Of a DNA stretch of 64,000 nt, positions 46,310 to 57,806 are shown piece by piece. Source of the DNA: Paragordius varius (taxonomy: Eukaryota; Nematomorpha); the NCBI GenBank assembly GCA_964247055.1, contig OZ176056.1, positions 5,084,001 through 5,148,000 of the forward strand, given 5' to 3'. Every line of letters begins with the position of its first letter. Positions within the stretch are counted from its first letter, which is position 1. A program made the position numbers and the translations under genes. The notes beneath the pieces are model-generated. The model had not been told where the DNA came from and ran no database searches. It worked only from the letters and a program-made list of their open reading frames with translations.

Positions 46310-48146
46310 ATTTTATTCTTTGGTATACTTTTTGTTTGAGTGAATGCGTTTTAGCAGATTGTCATCATTTCTTAAAATATGGTAGAAGTCTTCACAAGAA
46401 TTTGTCAAATTATATTTGACAGATAAAACGGCCTTTTAAGTTTCAACATTTAAATTTGATTTTTCCGATGTCCACACCTGATTTACTGTGGAAAAAACGA
46501 GCTCAGTAGCAGCGGTTCCAGGTAAAGATAGTGCCAATTCCAAAATTTTTACAATATTATTGTATGTAATATAGTTGGCTTCAATGAAATATTTCCAACC
46601 ATTTCTTTTCTACTGCATATTTTTCTTTTGTCCATAATTTAAGTTTTTCATTATTAATATATCTTTTAACTAATGATACTTCAGAAAAAAGATCATTTTC
46701 TGAAAGATTACTTTTGAGAATTTTTGGGAGCAGATAAAATCAAATGATTTTTAACATCGCACCAATTAAATTCTGATTTTAATGTTATCCAATGAAAATG
46801 ATCAATTTCATTAAATTGCGTTGTCCAGTCTTCCAAATAATATTTACAGTTTGTATAAAACATTTTTATATGGTACAGGATATCTTGGCGATTTATTAAG
46901 CCTTGTTTTTCTAAATTATCTATTATATTGCGGATGGTTAATGGTATAAAATTATTTTTTACCGTTCTTGACATTGGATTTTAGATAACTTCATTGTCTA
47001 CTTCGATTCCCGAAATTTTGTCACCTTCTATAAATTTAATAACATTTTGAAAGAGAGAAGCTTGATTATGTAAGAATTCTAACCATATTTTTGAAGAATC
47101 ACTTTCAAAAAACTTTTTTAAAGTTGTAGGACATTTGTCCTGTGATAAAAAAAGTTAAAGGATCATACATTTTTAAAATTCTTTCGATAGCTGGCATAAA
47201 AGCTAACCAACGAGTTTTACAATATCCAAGCATTTTTTGATATTGAACTACTGCATTTTCACAGAATTCTTTAAGCGTTTCAACACGTACCGTGTATATA
47301 TAAAAATAGGAATATATTTTAACAACTACATTTTCCACATCTAGGGGTAACAAATCAGCAGCTGTTTGAATAGCGTTGTGCATTATATGCGCTGCACACC
47401 CAACGCCAATAAATGTTTTGATTAAGATTATCTGTTAATTTATGAAAAATATTTTTTGTTCCCCTCCTTGCATTTCCACCAAAGTTCGTATTGGTGCCAG
47501 CGCAATATGCGATAATTTTGTCTTTTAAATTATTTTTTTCTAGAACATGCATTATCGAAGTAAATATTATTTCGAAATTTTCACAGGGTAGGGAAATTAA
47601 AACTAAAATTTTAATTTTTATTCCGGTTTCTGAATCAAAATATCTTATCAAAGTGGGAAATAATTCTGTTTCATGGTGATTTGAAGCATCAGTGTATAGG
47701 GATAAGAAATTAATTTTTAGCAAATCTTTTTGTATTTCAGAAAATGCATGTGGCGAAAGGACATTGCACACAATGGCTTCAGCCTTTGTTCGGGCACATA
47801 TAAATTTTTTATGGAATAACGTGCGAATAACATATGACGTATAGTCCATAGATCTAAAGGAATGATTGTGATTAACGGCGTGGAAAGATAACAGGCCCTC
47901 AGCTAGTGCCAAATTCTTTTCTCTCCAAAAGCGATTTTTCGAAAAAAATCGCTCATTTTGTAAGATGATGCCGCCATATCTAAACATTTTTTATGTTACT
48001 GTGTTTCTATATGCTTTGTAATATCATGCTTGCCGCCATGTGCTAAGGTGTGTATTCCCCCTCGCATATAAAACATTTAACACATTCATTCTAGGAAAAT
48101 CTTTTATTAATTCATCGTTGAACTTACAACCTCTTTTTGTGCTCAT
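46310..48146 (-). pseudogene. hAT transposase, nearly complete but frameshifted
   Basis: Starts MSTKRGCKFNDELIKDF, then a zinc finger CFICEGEYTLAHGGKHDITKH (in a shifted frame), a long frame 47987-47355 with LYTDASNHHETELFPTLIRYF and a CAGTNTNFGGNARRGTKN block, then IQTAADLLPLDVENVVVKIY and CKTRWLAFMPAIERILKMY (47383-47105). The C-terminal dimerisation region LSLPGTAATELVF and VNQVWTSEKSNLNVET (about 46530-46400) comes last. Four to five frame breaks separate these. Full-domain order and sharp motifs suggest recent loss of function. Confidence 0.8.
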
Positions 48147-48943
48147 ATTTATAAACTACTATTAGTATAATAAATATTATATTACTTTAATTTTCTGAAA
48201 TAAACGTGTAAGGTACCGATTTATGGTATCAATTTGTCTTTTAAGCTACCGATTTGTGGTATTAATTTGGATTTTAATAATGTTGGCAAGTAATAAAACT
48301 AAAATATTAGTATAATAAATATTATATTACCTTAATTTTCTGGAATAAACGTGTAAGGTACCGATTTGTGGTATCAATTTGTCTTTAAATCTAGAGATTT
48401 GTGGTATTAACTTGGCTTTTTGCTAATGATGACAGCAGTAGTAGGAAGGAAAGTGTATAATCATGTGATATAAATTCGAAAAAAATAAATATTTTTAATT
48501 TAAAAATAAAAAATTTTAATTTAAAATTTATATAGATTTTAAAGATATTTAATGATAAAAAACTTAAACGAAAAAATTTATTTGTATTAAAAAAATTTTT
48601 TTTATATAATCGTGAAAAAGCGGGACTTTTTAAAAACGTAGCGGGACGCGGGACAAAGTGTGAAAAAGCGGGACTGTCCCGCTAAAAGCGGGACGTCTGG
48701 TCACCTCACCTATACCACACTTGCAATTTCTTCAAGTTTTTCTTAATCATATGATTTTTTATCACCTTCTGTTCAAGTTTACTTGCTTGACTTAAGTGCC
48801 CTAATGTTTTTTTTATCACAAGGCAGGCCATGACTAGAAAAACTTGTAAGCCAAGTCAAAAAAAATTTTTTCACCCCACCCATAATTTATAATTTAGAGT
48901 GGTGGTGCTCATAAAAGCCTATATTTGTCGACTAGTGTAATTA

Positions 48944-49587
48944 AGATTTTATTACTTTGATAATGTAATCCAAAAATATACATTAACCTTCATGGCATAA
49001 ACTGGCCTGATATTAGATAACCTTTATAATACATATATATAGATATAATATTGGAAGAATAAATGTGGTGGATGGGTGACCCTATGACTCAATTAGTCAG
49101 TATAAAAGTATTTATTTAACCTAATTACACATGTTTTGGGCATTTTGAATACTAGTGTTTTTTTTAATCCAAACATTTTATTTTTGACCCAGTAACTCAT
49201 TTTCGATACCAAAAGTTTTAAGCCTTAATTTAAATACCAAATATAGTATTGTCGCCAAGGGTTATCCAATTTTTAATAAAAATTTGGATAATTACGATAA
49301 AAGTGTCAATATTGACCTATTCGGTATAACCCTTTTTGCTACTTATTTTATTTATAGAAAATGACTCAATGTAGTCCCGAGGAAGGGGTAATACAAACTA
49401 AATACAAGGATACCTCTTGTTCATAATACATATATATAATAAAGCTAGCTATTTTTTGAAATTGGGACACACAATACAAATAAACACCCAATACAATATT
49501 TGATACAAATAATATATACTAGTAGAATTTTTATTTTAAAACTAAACTTGAACAAATTTTTACATCTTTTCTTATTTCCTTGACGGA
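48944..49587. other. Upstream region of the secreted-protein gene
   Basis: AT-rich, no repeat ends; presumably includes the promoter and 5' UTR of the gene starting at 49588. Confidence 0.4.
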
Positions 49588-50627
49588 ATGAATTTTATTA
49601 CAATAATCGCATTGATAGGATGTATGGCCTTGTGTTTGGGAAAATCGGCACCACGTAATATATTAAATCATTTAATTCTATTTAAATTTAATTTAAAATT
49701 AACACTTAAGCACCTTTTGGGTTAGTTCTAAACAACGTGACTATTAATTTGTTAATAATATCCTTTCTTTTTTATGGCTTTGTGAAAAGGTTTCAAATTA
49801 CATTTTAAAGCAAATTTTTGATATTTGTTTGTTTCAATCGTGTTTTAGAGGTGTCTGATTGGACGTTATAAGTTAAGGACTGTAAAGATTTTATGGTGTT
49901 AAAAATAAATTTTGAATAGAGCAACTTTCCATACCGTAGTTTGTCTATATTTTCAGGTGCTAAATTTGAAATTTTTTTTAAATATATTTTGAGCAGATAT
50001 TGGGCTTAGTGGAAAACCCAAACGATGCAGTTTAGTATATGACCCAAATCGAGTTGGACAAGTTTTCAATCCATTTACGGATGTATTTATTGCACTCAAA
50101 TACCCCATATATTATGGTATATTTTCCTATTTCCTATTTGGATATTAACATATAATTAAAAATGTTGGTAAAATACTATTAAAAAAATTACGTATATATA
50201 CGTTTTGTCATTTCATTTAAGCCACTAACATTTTTCTAGATTTACTACCTTAAAACTCATTACATTTTGCTGTTTATACCTATTTAAACAAACGCCAACC
50301 ACTCTTTTTCTTTACAAAATAGTTATTCTATAAATTAATTTTTTTGACATGCTTGGTCGTGTTAATAAAATTAATCTATGTATCATATATTTTTAATAAG
50401 AATATTATTATTAGTACCACTTCTCTGAACCCTTTATTTATTTTTAAACAAATCAGATTTATCGTGTTTCTATAAATTAAAATAAAATATTAGTAAAGTA
50501 CCTTTCAAATTTTAGAGCTTGTATATGATCATGTACGGTTTTTGGAAATATCTGGATGCAAAATAAATATTACAGCTTACATGAAGAAAGGCGACCATAT
50601 GATTTACCGTAAGGCGAATTTTTAACA

Positions 50628-50666
<39 letters not shown>

Positions 50667-53454
50667 CATAATTTTGATACCTCTGAAAAGTAATGAATCA
50701 ATAAATATTGATTCTCAATCTTATATCATTCGATAGTTTAAACGTTGGAAAAATTAAATTGCGGTTTATTCTGCGACAAACCATAATCCAATATCACATT
50801 TTGGATAATGATAAATAAGTTGCTCCAGTCGAAGTCGACTCTTTTTCAATATTGAGGTCATATGAAATGAAATAAAATAGAGGAAAACGCGTCAACTAAA
50901 TTTCATATGTTTTTTATACATTATAAAAATCTAAATACAAAATATTATCGATAAAAATTTTACCCTAGAGATGAAGTGAATTCGAAAGTGAAAATATTTA
51001 ATATATTTGATAAATCCAAGCTGATATATATAATTTTAAAAAAGTCTCCAATTTATTTGGTAAATTTTTTATATTATAAATGAAAAGGAAAACATATATC
51101 ACCTTTTTTGAACCGATGCAATCCATGCTATTGATTAAGGATTTTGATAAAACCCCTTTGAAAATTGAGTTAATAAATTATTTTTATTAAATTAATTGTG
51201 TAATCGAAAAATTATAATTTCCGCTTTGGCGCAAATTACCAAAAAAACTTTTCAATATAAGGTTTTACCATTCTTTGGACAATATATAGGAGAAAATATT
51301 TTTTATAATCTCTGTGAAAAATAAATATCAAATTATAGGATTATTTTTAAGATACATATATTAAATAAAATAAAATCATGTTTTCTTTTATAGTAATTAT
51401 TCTGATATGCGATAACAATGCGATTGATTATGGCTAATATCGATAATTAGAAAATCACGTTTATACTATATTAAGGGCATTTCTCATCACGATATTCATT
51501 ATCCTGATACACTTTTAACTAACTGTCAAAATATATATGAATCATAATCTTAAATAAAATTAATGCCAATATGTCATTGCTTGAAATGTCCGTCCGCACC
51601 AAATTATCCTACTGGCCACATTATGAAATCTAACTCACTGGAATAATTATAATGTTAGAAAAAGTTAGTGGTAAACGTAAAATGGGCCAAAGAATGATAG
51701 ATGAATGGACAATATTGTAACGAAACCCATCTTGACAGAACTCAACATTAAAACTAAATATCGCAATCTATGAAGTCTTATTTACAATATTGCAAAAAGT
51801 CGACCGCGATTGTAGCAACACACACATATACTATTTTTAACTATACACCGTCCAATACATCTATTATTTAAATAAGATTAATGCTATTTAGCTTTCATAT
51901 TAGCTAAGATTAACGGTTTATTAAATATTTTATTTTAATGTAGATTTCTTGCATGGTAAACAAGGATTCATTGATACCCTTCATATGAGTCCAACCAATA
52001 TGACAAACCGTCTGAATCCGGTTGAACAACGTTTTGTGGAACGTGTCGGTATGTATTATTTATATTTTACATAAAATTTGTAATAAAGATACATAAATCC
52101 AAGATTTATTCTCCTTTTTATATTTTAATATATTATATTTGGAATATCGCGTCTCTTAAGAAGTTACTCGAAATGATTTTTTTTAAATTAATAGAGAATG
52201 CGATTACACTTTTTACCTTTGTAAGTGTCTTAGTTCATACAGTATTAGTTTATAAGACTAGGTCCAACTCATGATTGGAAAGAAAATTAAATCCGTTTTA
52301 ATTAGCATGCGCTTAGAAATTTACCGTAATAACACCAAAAATATTACTAATGTATATTTTTATTATCACGAGTATTTATTGCCGCAGCCTGCGTAAATAA
52401 GTTTTTTGAACTAACTGCAGCCGGAGATAGTTAAAATTTAATAATACATACTATGATAAATGATGATTACTATCATAGATGAAAGTAAAGATGATTTGGC
52501 TTCATACAATGATTACGAAGATTTTGTCGTCGAAAAGGTCAATATTAATTTTGAGCCTGAACCCATAGATGGTAAGAATACGATTTATTTATTACATCTA
52601 AAGATCCAAATTATCTAGAATACATCCTACATTAAAAGATAAGGTCTTTATATGAATTTTAATTTGATGGATAATTATCGTAACTATTTCAGAACAAGAA
52701 GCAATATAGCATTAAATCATTTTTTACATTTACATAGTAATTAAATTAATTAAATCAATTAAATTTATGTATTTTCAAATTTTCTATGGTATATTATTCA
52801 TTTCAGATATTGAATATCTTTTAAATGGTCGTCAAAAACGTTCCATCATACCCGATTCAGTTGCCGACGTAAATGATTATGATGAAAGCTCCAATTTAAA
52901 CATTGATTACTCGCTTTACGCAGATGAAAATACCCTTTTACACCGAGAGCTATCAGGCTCTGGCTCAAGTTCAAGTTCGGGTTCGGGTGCTTTGATAAAT
53001 AACGGAGTTATTGGGTCTAGTTCTAGCTCTGGGTCTGGATATTTGGGATCTGGTCCCGCTTCCGGTGATGACGGTTCCAATGAAAAGGATGATACCTCAG
53101 CCCTAATTGATCAAACGGCGTCGGCATTCGGTGGCCGTATTAAAATAACGAAATACAAAGGACTCACCCAAAAAGAACTCGAATATGATAGTTTGATGGA
53201 ACCGACCGAGTTGAAAAAATATGTGTTTGAAATTGATGCTCGTGATATCCCATACGATGATCCCATAGTCATGAGTGTAAGTTAGGCGATAAAAAGCATA
53301 AAATTTTAAATAATGCACTTTGAAATATGAAAAATATAATACCAACATATATCATTATCGTAATTTTTTAAATTATGATATATCCACTTAGATATTCAAT
53401 TCCAAGCGCGCTATTATCTATTTCTTGACGGAACGTGATCCATTGAAAGAATAA
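49588..53454 (+). CDS. Secreted Ser-Gly-rich protein with furin-type site, seven exons
   Basis: Exons 49588-49654, 49997-50116, 50516-50608, 51944-52048, 52479-52571, 52807-53276, 53392-53454. All introns are GT-AG; the first five are phase 1 and the last phase 0, so exons 2-5 are symmetric (120, 93, 105, 93 nt). The product is 336 residues. Exon 1 encodes a signal peptide (MNFITIIALIGCMALCLG). Exons 2-4 give a compact domain with two cysteines and N-glycosylation sites NIT and NMT. Exon 5 is acidic. Exon 6 opens with NGRQKR|S, a furin-type cleavage site, followed by DYDESSNLNIDYSLY, then SGSGSSSSSGSG and SSSSSGSGYLGSG stretches next to acidic residues, a pattern that accepts glycosaminoglycan chains. 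The C-terminus is folded-looking and ends in DPLKE. No family recognised; a secreted proprotein or small proteoglycan is inferred. Confidence 0.78.
50631..50662. repeat. (TA)n microsatellite in intron 3
   Basis: TA run shortly after the donor of exon 3. Confidence 0.9.
51590..51830 (+). pseudogene. LINE C-terminal remnant in an intron
   Basis: Decayed frames give GHIMKSNSLE, IMLEKVSGKRKMGQ and a far VDRDCSN, the same order as GHIIRGNSLEKDIMLGKVNG in the better copy at 17.1-17.35 kb. Several stops. It lies in intron 3 of the secreted-protein gene, same strand. Confidence 0.45.
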
Positions 53455-54915
53455 TACGCAACACAAAAAATTTTTATATATTTAGTATTTTAATTTATTA
53501 TAATTAAACATTTCATAGGTGTTACATTAATCACGTTAAATTTAGATTAAATTTATTTATTGGGTCGTGGGAACTCTAGATTATCGAATTAATTGTAACT
53601 TTAAATAAATATAATATCTACTAATTGCAATGAAATAATTGCATCATAACTTTCCTTCTTAAATACTGGATTGATTATGACTAATAAGTAAAAGCTAGTG
53701 AGTTATCATAACATTTTGATTTGGTCCCTGAACATAGCAACCTTTGGGATAATAATACTAATACATGTTTAATTATCTAAAAAATAATTTAACAATATCA
53801 TTTTTGCATTTAAATCATATTTTTTGATAGTTCGTGTACAACAATATATTATTCAGGTTTTGAACATTGGTATAAAATACGGTATCTTTCAAATTCTATT
53901 TGATAGTAATGGAAATAACCTAATAATCCAAATTATAAATATAAACTTTGGTTTGAGAAAATTTTTGCGAACTCTTTAGGGCCATTTTTATTAGACAACA
54001 ATTTAAATATAATATTTGAGATATTAATAAAGTTAATATTTTATCAAATACATTTAACATTATATCAAATACATTAAACATTTACATTGTATTACCTTTA
54101 CTTTTTTGACTAAGCTTAATAAATTATTAGTGATTTTAATACGAATTAAACAAAGTTCTCCACTTTTAGATGAAAAAAATTACATTGTTACTCCTAGAGC
54201 TTCGAAATAGGGCCATATGAAACAAACAGATGATTTTATAGTCAAAAAATAAAATTATAAAGCTGTTAAAAATTAATTATTAACACATTTAACCATACAT
54301 TTACCTATTGTATCAGAGATATAAAATTTAGATAAAAAAAATAAAGGCGAAAAAGTCTGTGATGAGGGCTTTTTTTAAAACATTCACCTGAAAAGAACAT
54401 ATTTTAAATTTCACCCAATACCAAAAATTCGTTTTAGTCCAAAACTAACTTTAAACGAACTGAAGTGATGTCGACAAAAAATAGTTTTATGCATATTAAT
54501 TTAGGTGACACTGCAAACTTGTAATATTGTGTAAATTTTTGCCTTTTGGTTTAGTCATATAATGGCATTTTGAAGATGTTTTATATTCTACTACAAAGGC
54601 TGAATTCAATCTAATTTTATTTAGATATTTCAAATTTAGAATATATATTTTTAATAAATATTAATTAATTATTAAATGAAATTTGATTCTGTGCAATATC
54701 ATTTTATTTTATGGAGACGGTTATAGATGAATCGATGTATTAAGTCATGATTTAACCGTTTATAATAACCAAATAAATGGTAGAACTTAATTTAAATGTA
54801 AGAAAATGAATTTTTAGTGTTCCTTATCAATATTATCGTTATTAACTTAATCAGGGCCAATCGATTAAATGATTTAATTGAATGTGGTTAAAGCCTTATT
54901 GTAATAAGAATATTA
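53455..54915. other. 3' flank and AT-rich intergenic stretch
   Basis: The nearest AATAAA is about 150 bases past the stop (about 53604). No further gene or repeat recognised. Confidence 0.4.
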
Positions 54916-55060
54916 AGACCTAGGGTGTCTAACTGCGGCCCCAATATATTATGTGCGGCCAGCGAAAATACCAAAAATTACATAATAAAAAATTTTAAGA
55001 AATTATATTTGAAATCTTAACAAATGTTTTAAATAATTCTATCCGAATTTTGGCAACGAC
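54916..55060. repeat. Possible end of a hAT-like small element
   Basis: CTAGGGTGTCTAACTGCGGCC followed by GTGCGGCCAGCG resembles the CAGGGGTGTTTAACC...GGGCCGCATT start at 39061. No partner end found. Confidence 0.35.
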
Positions 55061-55214
55061 AAATAGTTGCACATCAGAATTTTTGATTCTAAATTCAAAT
55101 AGGGGTACACCATATACACCTAAATGAGTATTAGTCTAAATTAAGCCAAAATTTATATATAGTGTATGCTCCTTCGTCGAATGCTTCTAGAGAAAACATA
55201 GAGGTTTTTTAATG

Positions 55215-55370
55215 CAAAGCTGTAAATAGTTTTGAATGAAACGAAGAAAGGAGATATGATTATCATAGGAGGTTTTTGAACAGCAAAGTTGATAGGCTAG
55301 ATCAAAATGTCAGGCTATATGAATTGGGAAAAATGTGGCTGGGGAGGCATTGTTCAATTTTTGTTAGGAA
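55215..55370 (+). pseudogene. Unassigned coding-like fragment
   Basis: A plus-strand frame carries NEERRYDYHRRFLNSKVDRL and continues RLYELGKMWLGRHCSIFVRK. Residue use is gene-like and unlike the AT-rich neighbours, but stops lie on both sides. Family not recognised; possibly a transposon or gene relic. Confidence 0.28.
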
Positions 55371-55460
55371 AACATGAGGATGATAAATAACACTTGGTTC
55401 CCCAGCACAATAGGGAATATATACACATGGACCTATCTGTGCGATACCAAACTTAAATCG

Positions 55461-56640
55461 ATTTAATATGTCCACACTCTATAATATAAAAAAAGCAAAG
55501 GCAGTTATTGCTCTAACGATCTTAAACTTTTAAATCACCTTAAAATCATCAAAAATTAACCCGTTGCTGCTTTTATGAATATCGACAAAATTAGCCAATA
55601 TAAAAACTAGCCCATTTTGTATGGTTTGAAAGTTTGCAATTTCGGACCCTTTGTCCTCAAATAATAACATATATATTGTTTGCTATTAACATAATTTGAT
55701 ATAATTAAATGACATTATTGGAATAAATTTCGTTTTTACCGAAAAATTTTTTTAATTTTTACATATCTAACCAAATGTAAATAAATTTCCTATATGATTC
55801 GTAAGCCCCAAAACCTATTACTATGAGAATCCTGATACATTTTTTTCATTTAAATATATTAAGTTTTTTTTGTCTACGCTGCAACACAATTTTTCAAATT
55901 ATGAAACCGCTATTGAACAAAACATATTAATTTTGATTATCTTTCTCTTATTTCATAAAGGTTATTTATCTTGTTTTAATAAAATTTAAAAATTGATTTC
56001 AGCTATTAATTACAGAGTATTGATTTTCGTATTTTTTACACTTATATATTTATATATATATTTAAGTAAGATTTTTTTTTCAGTCCATTAATTAATTATC
56101 ATTTTCATGTCAAAAATATATGCTCAAATTTTAGATTCCATTTTATTTAGAAAGTAAAATTTTAAATTAAAAAAATATAATATTTTTTGGCCAATTCGTA
56201 TGAGTCTTGAAATCTATGAAAAAATGCAGTTGCGGCATACTTAAAAAACAATAAAAAGATTGATAAATAAATTCATTTTTATAAAAAGTATTATTTAACA
56301 CGAATAACTATTTGTGGCTTTTTCATTAAAAAAATTATATTTAAGCGTTTAAAGTTATTGTTGCAGTATAATAGTTGAAAATTTGGTTGCATTGATCATA
56401 ATATTATTAAGCAAATGTTTTATGATTGCATGCCTTTGCAATATCACCCCGTCACGACGGGATGCCAAGGGACCCCTTGACAACAGAGATCCATCCATAT
56501 TTTAAGCGTTAAAGAATAAGGTGTATAAATAATTTTTGTTTTTCCTATATATAATTAACGAAACACCGCATATTACATCGCCATCGATTATTTGGGAGAT
56601 ATACAATATGCTAAAGAAATATTTTTCTAATTTATTCTTA
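55461..56640. other. AT-rich stretch with a small GC-rich hairpin
   Basis: Around 56443-56456 CCCGTCACGACGGG is a perfect short inverted repeat, followed by CCAAGGGACCCCTTGAC. It does not fold as a tRNA. A frame at about 56560-56680 (ETPHITSPSIIWEIYNML) could be an exon of the next gene but does not join in phase. Confidence 0.3.
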
Positions 56641-56685
56641 TTCATAATTGAACGGGTTGTTATTTATGAAAAATATTTGTTTTAG

Positions 56686-56986
56686 TTCATTTAAATTTGG
56701 TAAACTTTTACATCCGAAAAACGGAACCAAAGGCTTTGGTGAACTCAGTTTTAAGCGAAAACAATTAATATTATCGATAGAACTTTTTCCTACATCGATA
56801 TATGTGCAAAAGGATTCTCATGGTATTTAATATCATTTAGCTAACATGCTCTGCGCATATACACAATGTAATGTGAAAGAAGTACTTTTCCATGTTAGCT
56901 CTATCAATAAACAAAATTTGATCGTTCCAGGCAGCCCCATTGAAAATATAGAATTTGTTATATTGGCTCTTAATTCTCAATTATAA
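56686..56986 (+). CDS. Unknown protein fragment with an 18-nt intron
   Basis: Exon-like piece 56686-56822 follows an acceptor-like TTGTTTTAG and encodes FKFGKLLHPKNGTKGFGEL, then KRKQLILSIELFPTSIYVQK. An 18-nt GT-AG interval (56823-56840) is removed in phase 1 and the frame continues 56841-56986 with ANMLCAYTQCNVKEVLFHVS and a PIENIEFVILAL end before a stop. Without the removal the frame stops at once. The residues look like a beta-rich soluble domain. Downstream, a hydrophobic frame (CLMVFISAMSYFGYRL, about 57009-57056) may be a further exon with a membrane segment. The upstream exon is not found. Family not recognised. Confidence 0.45.
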
Positions 56987-57059
56987 ATATTGATTTTCGT
57001 TCACAGGCTGCTTAATGGTGTTTATTTCAGCTATGAGTTATTTTGGATATCGTCTTACC

Positions 57060-57806
57060 AAAAAGGGCATTCGTTAAAGTAAACACTTTTCTGCGGAATT
57101 CATAAAATTCTCCAATCAATTGAAAGTAGAAAATTTATATAAGGCTTTAACTTTCAGTAATGTCATATGGAATCTATAAAATTAGTTTTACCGTATATCA
57201 TAGATAATGAAACATAACTAATAAAAAAGTTATTAAAAAAAGTAATGATGGTACCGCAAAAAAATATATAATTTACACAAATAATTTATTAACATAAGAT
57301 ATATAAAATCAAGTCCACCAAGATAATAATCCCAATCCTTGTTCTGCGATTGATGCCTGATATATAAATATTTAAATTAAATATGTCATAGTATGATAAA
57401 TTTAAATCAAAATTTTATTTTTTTTAAAAAATTTGAAAAATAGATTCGGAAATATATATTAGTAAAATTCTAATTTTAGCACCTATTATTGCCACCAAGT
57501 TTTACGTAGACATATTTCTGGTCAACAACATTACTTATGAATGTTTAAATGTTTTTCCTTCACAAATATTGTCATGCAATATGCAAAATCATAAATAAAT
57601 TATCGTTTAAAACATTTATTTTTTTAATTAAACAAAAATAATTAATTTTATACAAAATTCAGAAAAAAAATTATAAATTTGTCAAAAAATTGTCTTTTAT
57701 TAGTTTATTAAAATATGTCGATTATCCTCCTTTATAGTACGTTAAGGAGAATTAATTTAAAAATAAGTAAAAAATAATATTTTTTAGCCTTTAACAAAAA
57801 TATTTA
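57060..57806. other. AT-rich intergenic stretch
   Basis: Nothing recognised. A final exon of the RPC8 gene may hide here, since its known last frame ends abruptly at a possible donor. Confidence 0.35.

Larger units (their letters stand above)
45302..48708 (-). mobile_element. hAT transposon, 3.4 kb, 8-bp target duplication
   Basis: Ends TAAGGTGACCAGA and (minus strand) TGAGGTGACCAGA, flanked by exact 8-bp duplications CCTATACC at 45294-45301 and 48709-48716. Subterminal AAAAAGCGGGAC motifs recur several times at each end (45328-45340; 48615-48695). It carries a transposase on the minus strand (46310-48146) and, inverted to it, pieces of a second copy of the same gene on the plus strand (about 45530-46260). 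It lies inside the Harbinger element. Confidence 0.88.
37507..48881 (+). mobile_element. PIF/Harbinger transposon enlarged to 11.4 kb by nested insertions
   Basis: The left end GGGTGGGGTGATAAAAAAGT and the right end (minus strand) GGGTGGGGTGAAAAAATTTT are inverted repeats. 3-bp flanks ATA lie at 37504-37506 and 48882-48884; 3-bp targets are typical of PIF/Harbinger. Subterminal ACTTAAGTCAAG-type motifs occur at both ends (about 37608-37625 and 48785-48800). It carries both expected genes: a DDE transposase on the plus strand (37831-38388) and a Myb/SANT-like gene on the minus strand (pieces at 44290-44412 and 39977-40350). Nested inside are a foldback element, a gypsy fossil and a hAT. Confidence 0.82.
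36347..48937 (+). mobile_element. TIR element with CACTG/CACTA ends, copy C, split by a Harbinger insertion
   Basis: Left end CACTGATCAACATGGTTTTG at 36347; right end (minus strand) CACTAGTCGACAAATATAGG at 48937. Flanks are TAATTA at 36341-36346 and 48938-48943, so the target duplication is TA or TAATTA. Without the insert (37507-48881 plus a 3-bp duplication) the element is about 1.2 kb, like copies A and B. A relic frame near 36610-36750 (NDPNIPALVYDTTEDYFN, then DPYNKTLQNAVNLL) is the longest trace of its unknown protein. The CACT(A/G) ends recall CACTA elements, but the target-site length does not fit well. Confidence 0.75.

Noticed and set aside
56430-56520. GC-rich hairpin as a tRNA or other RNA gene
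   Set aside because: Only one 14-base inverted repeat is present; no cloverleaf, anticodon arm or conserved T-loop sequence.
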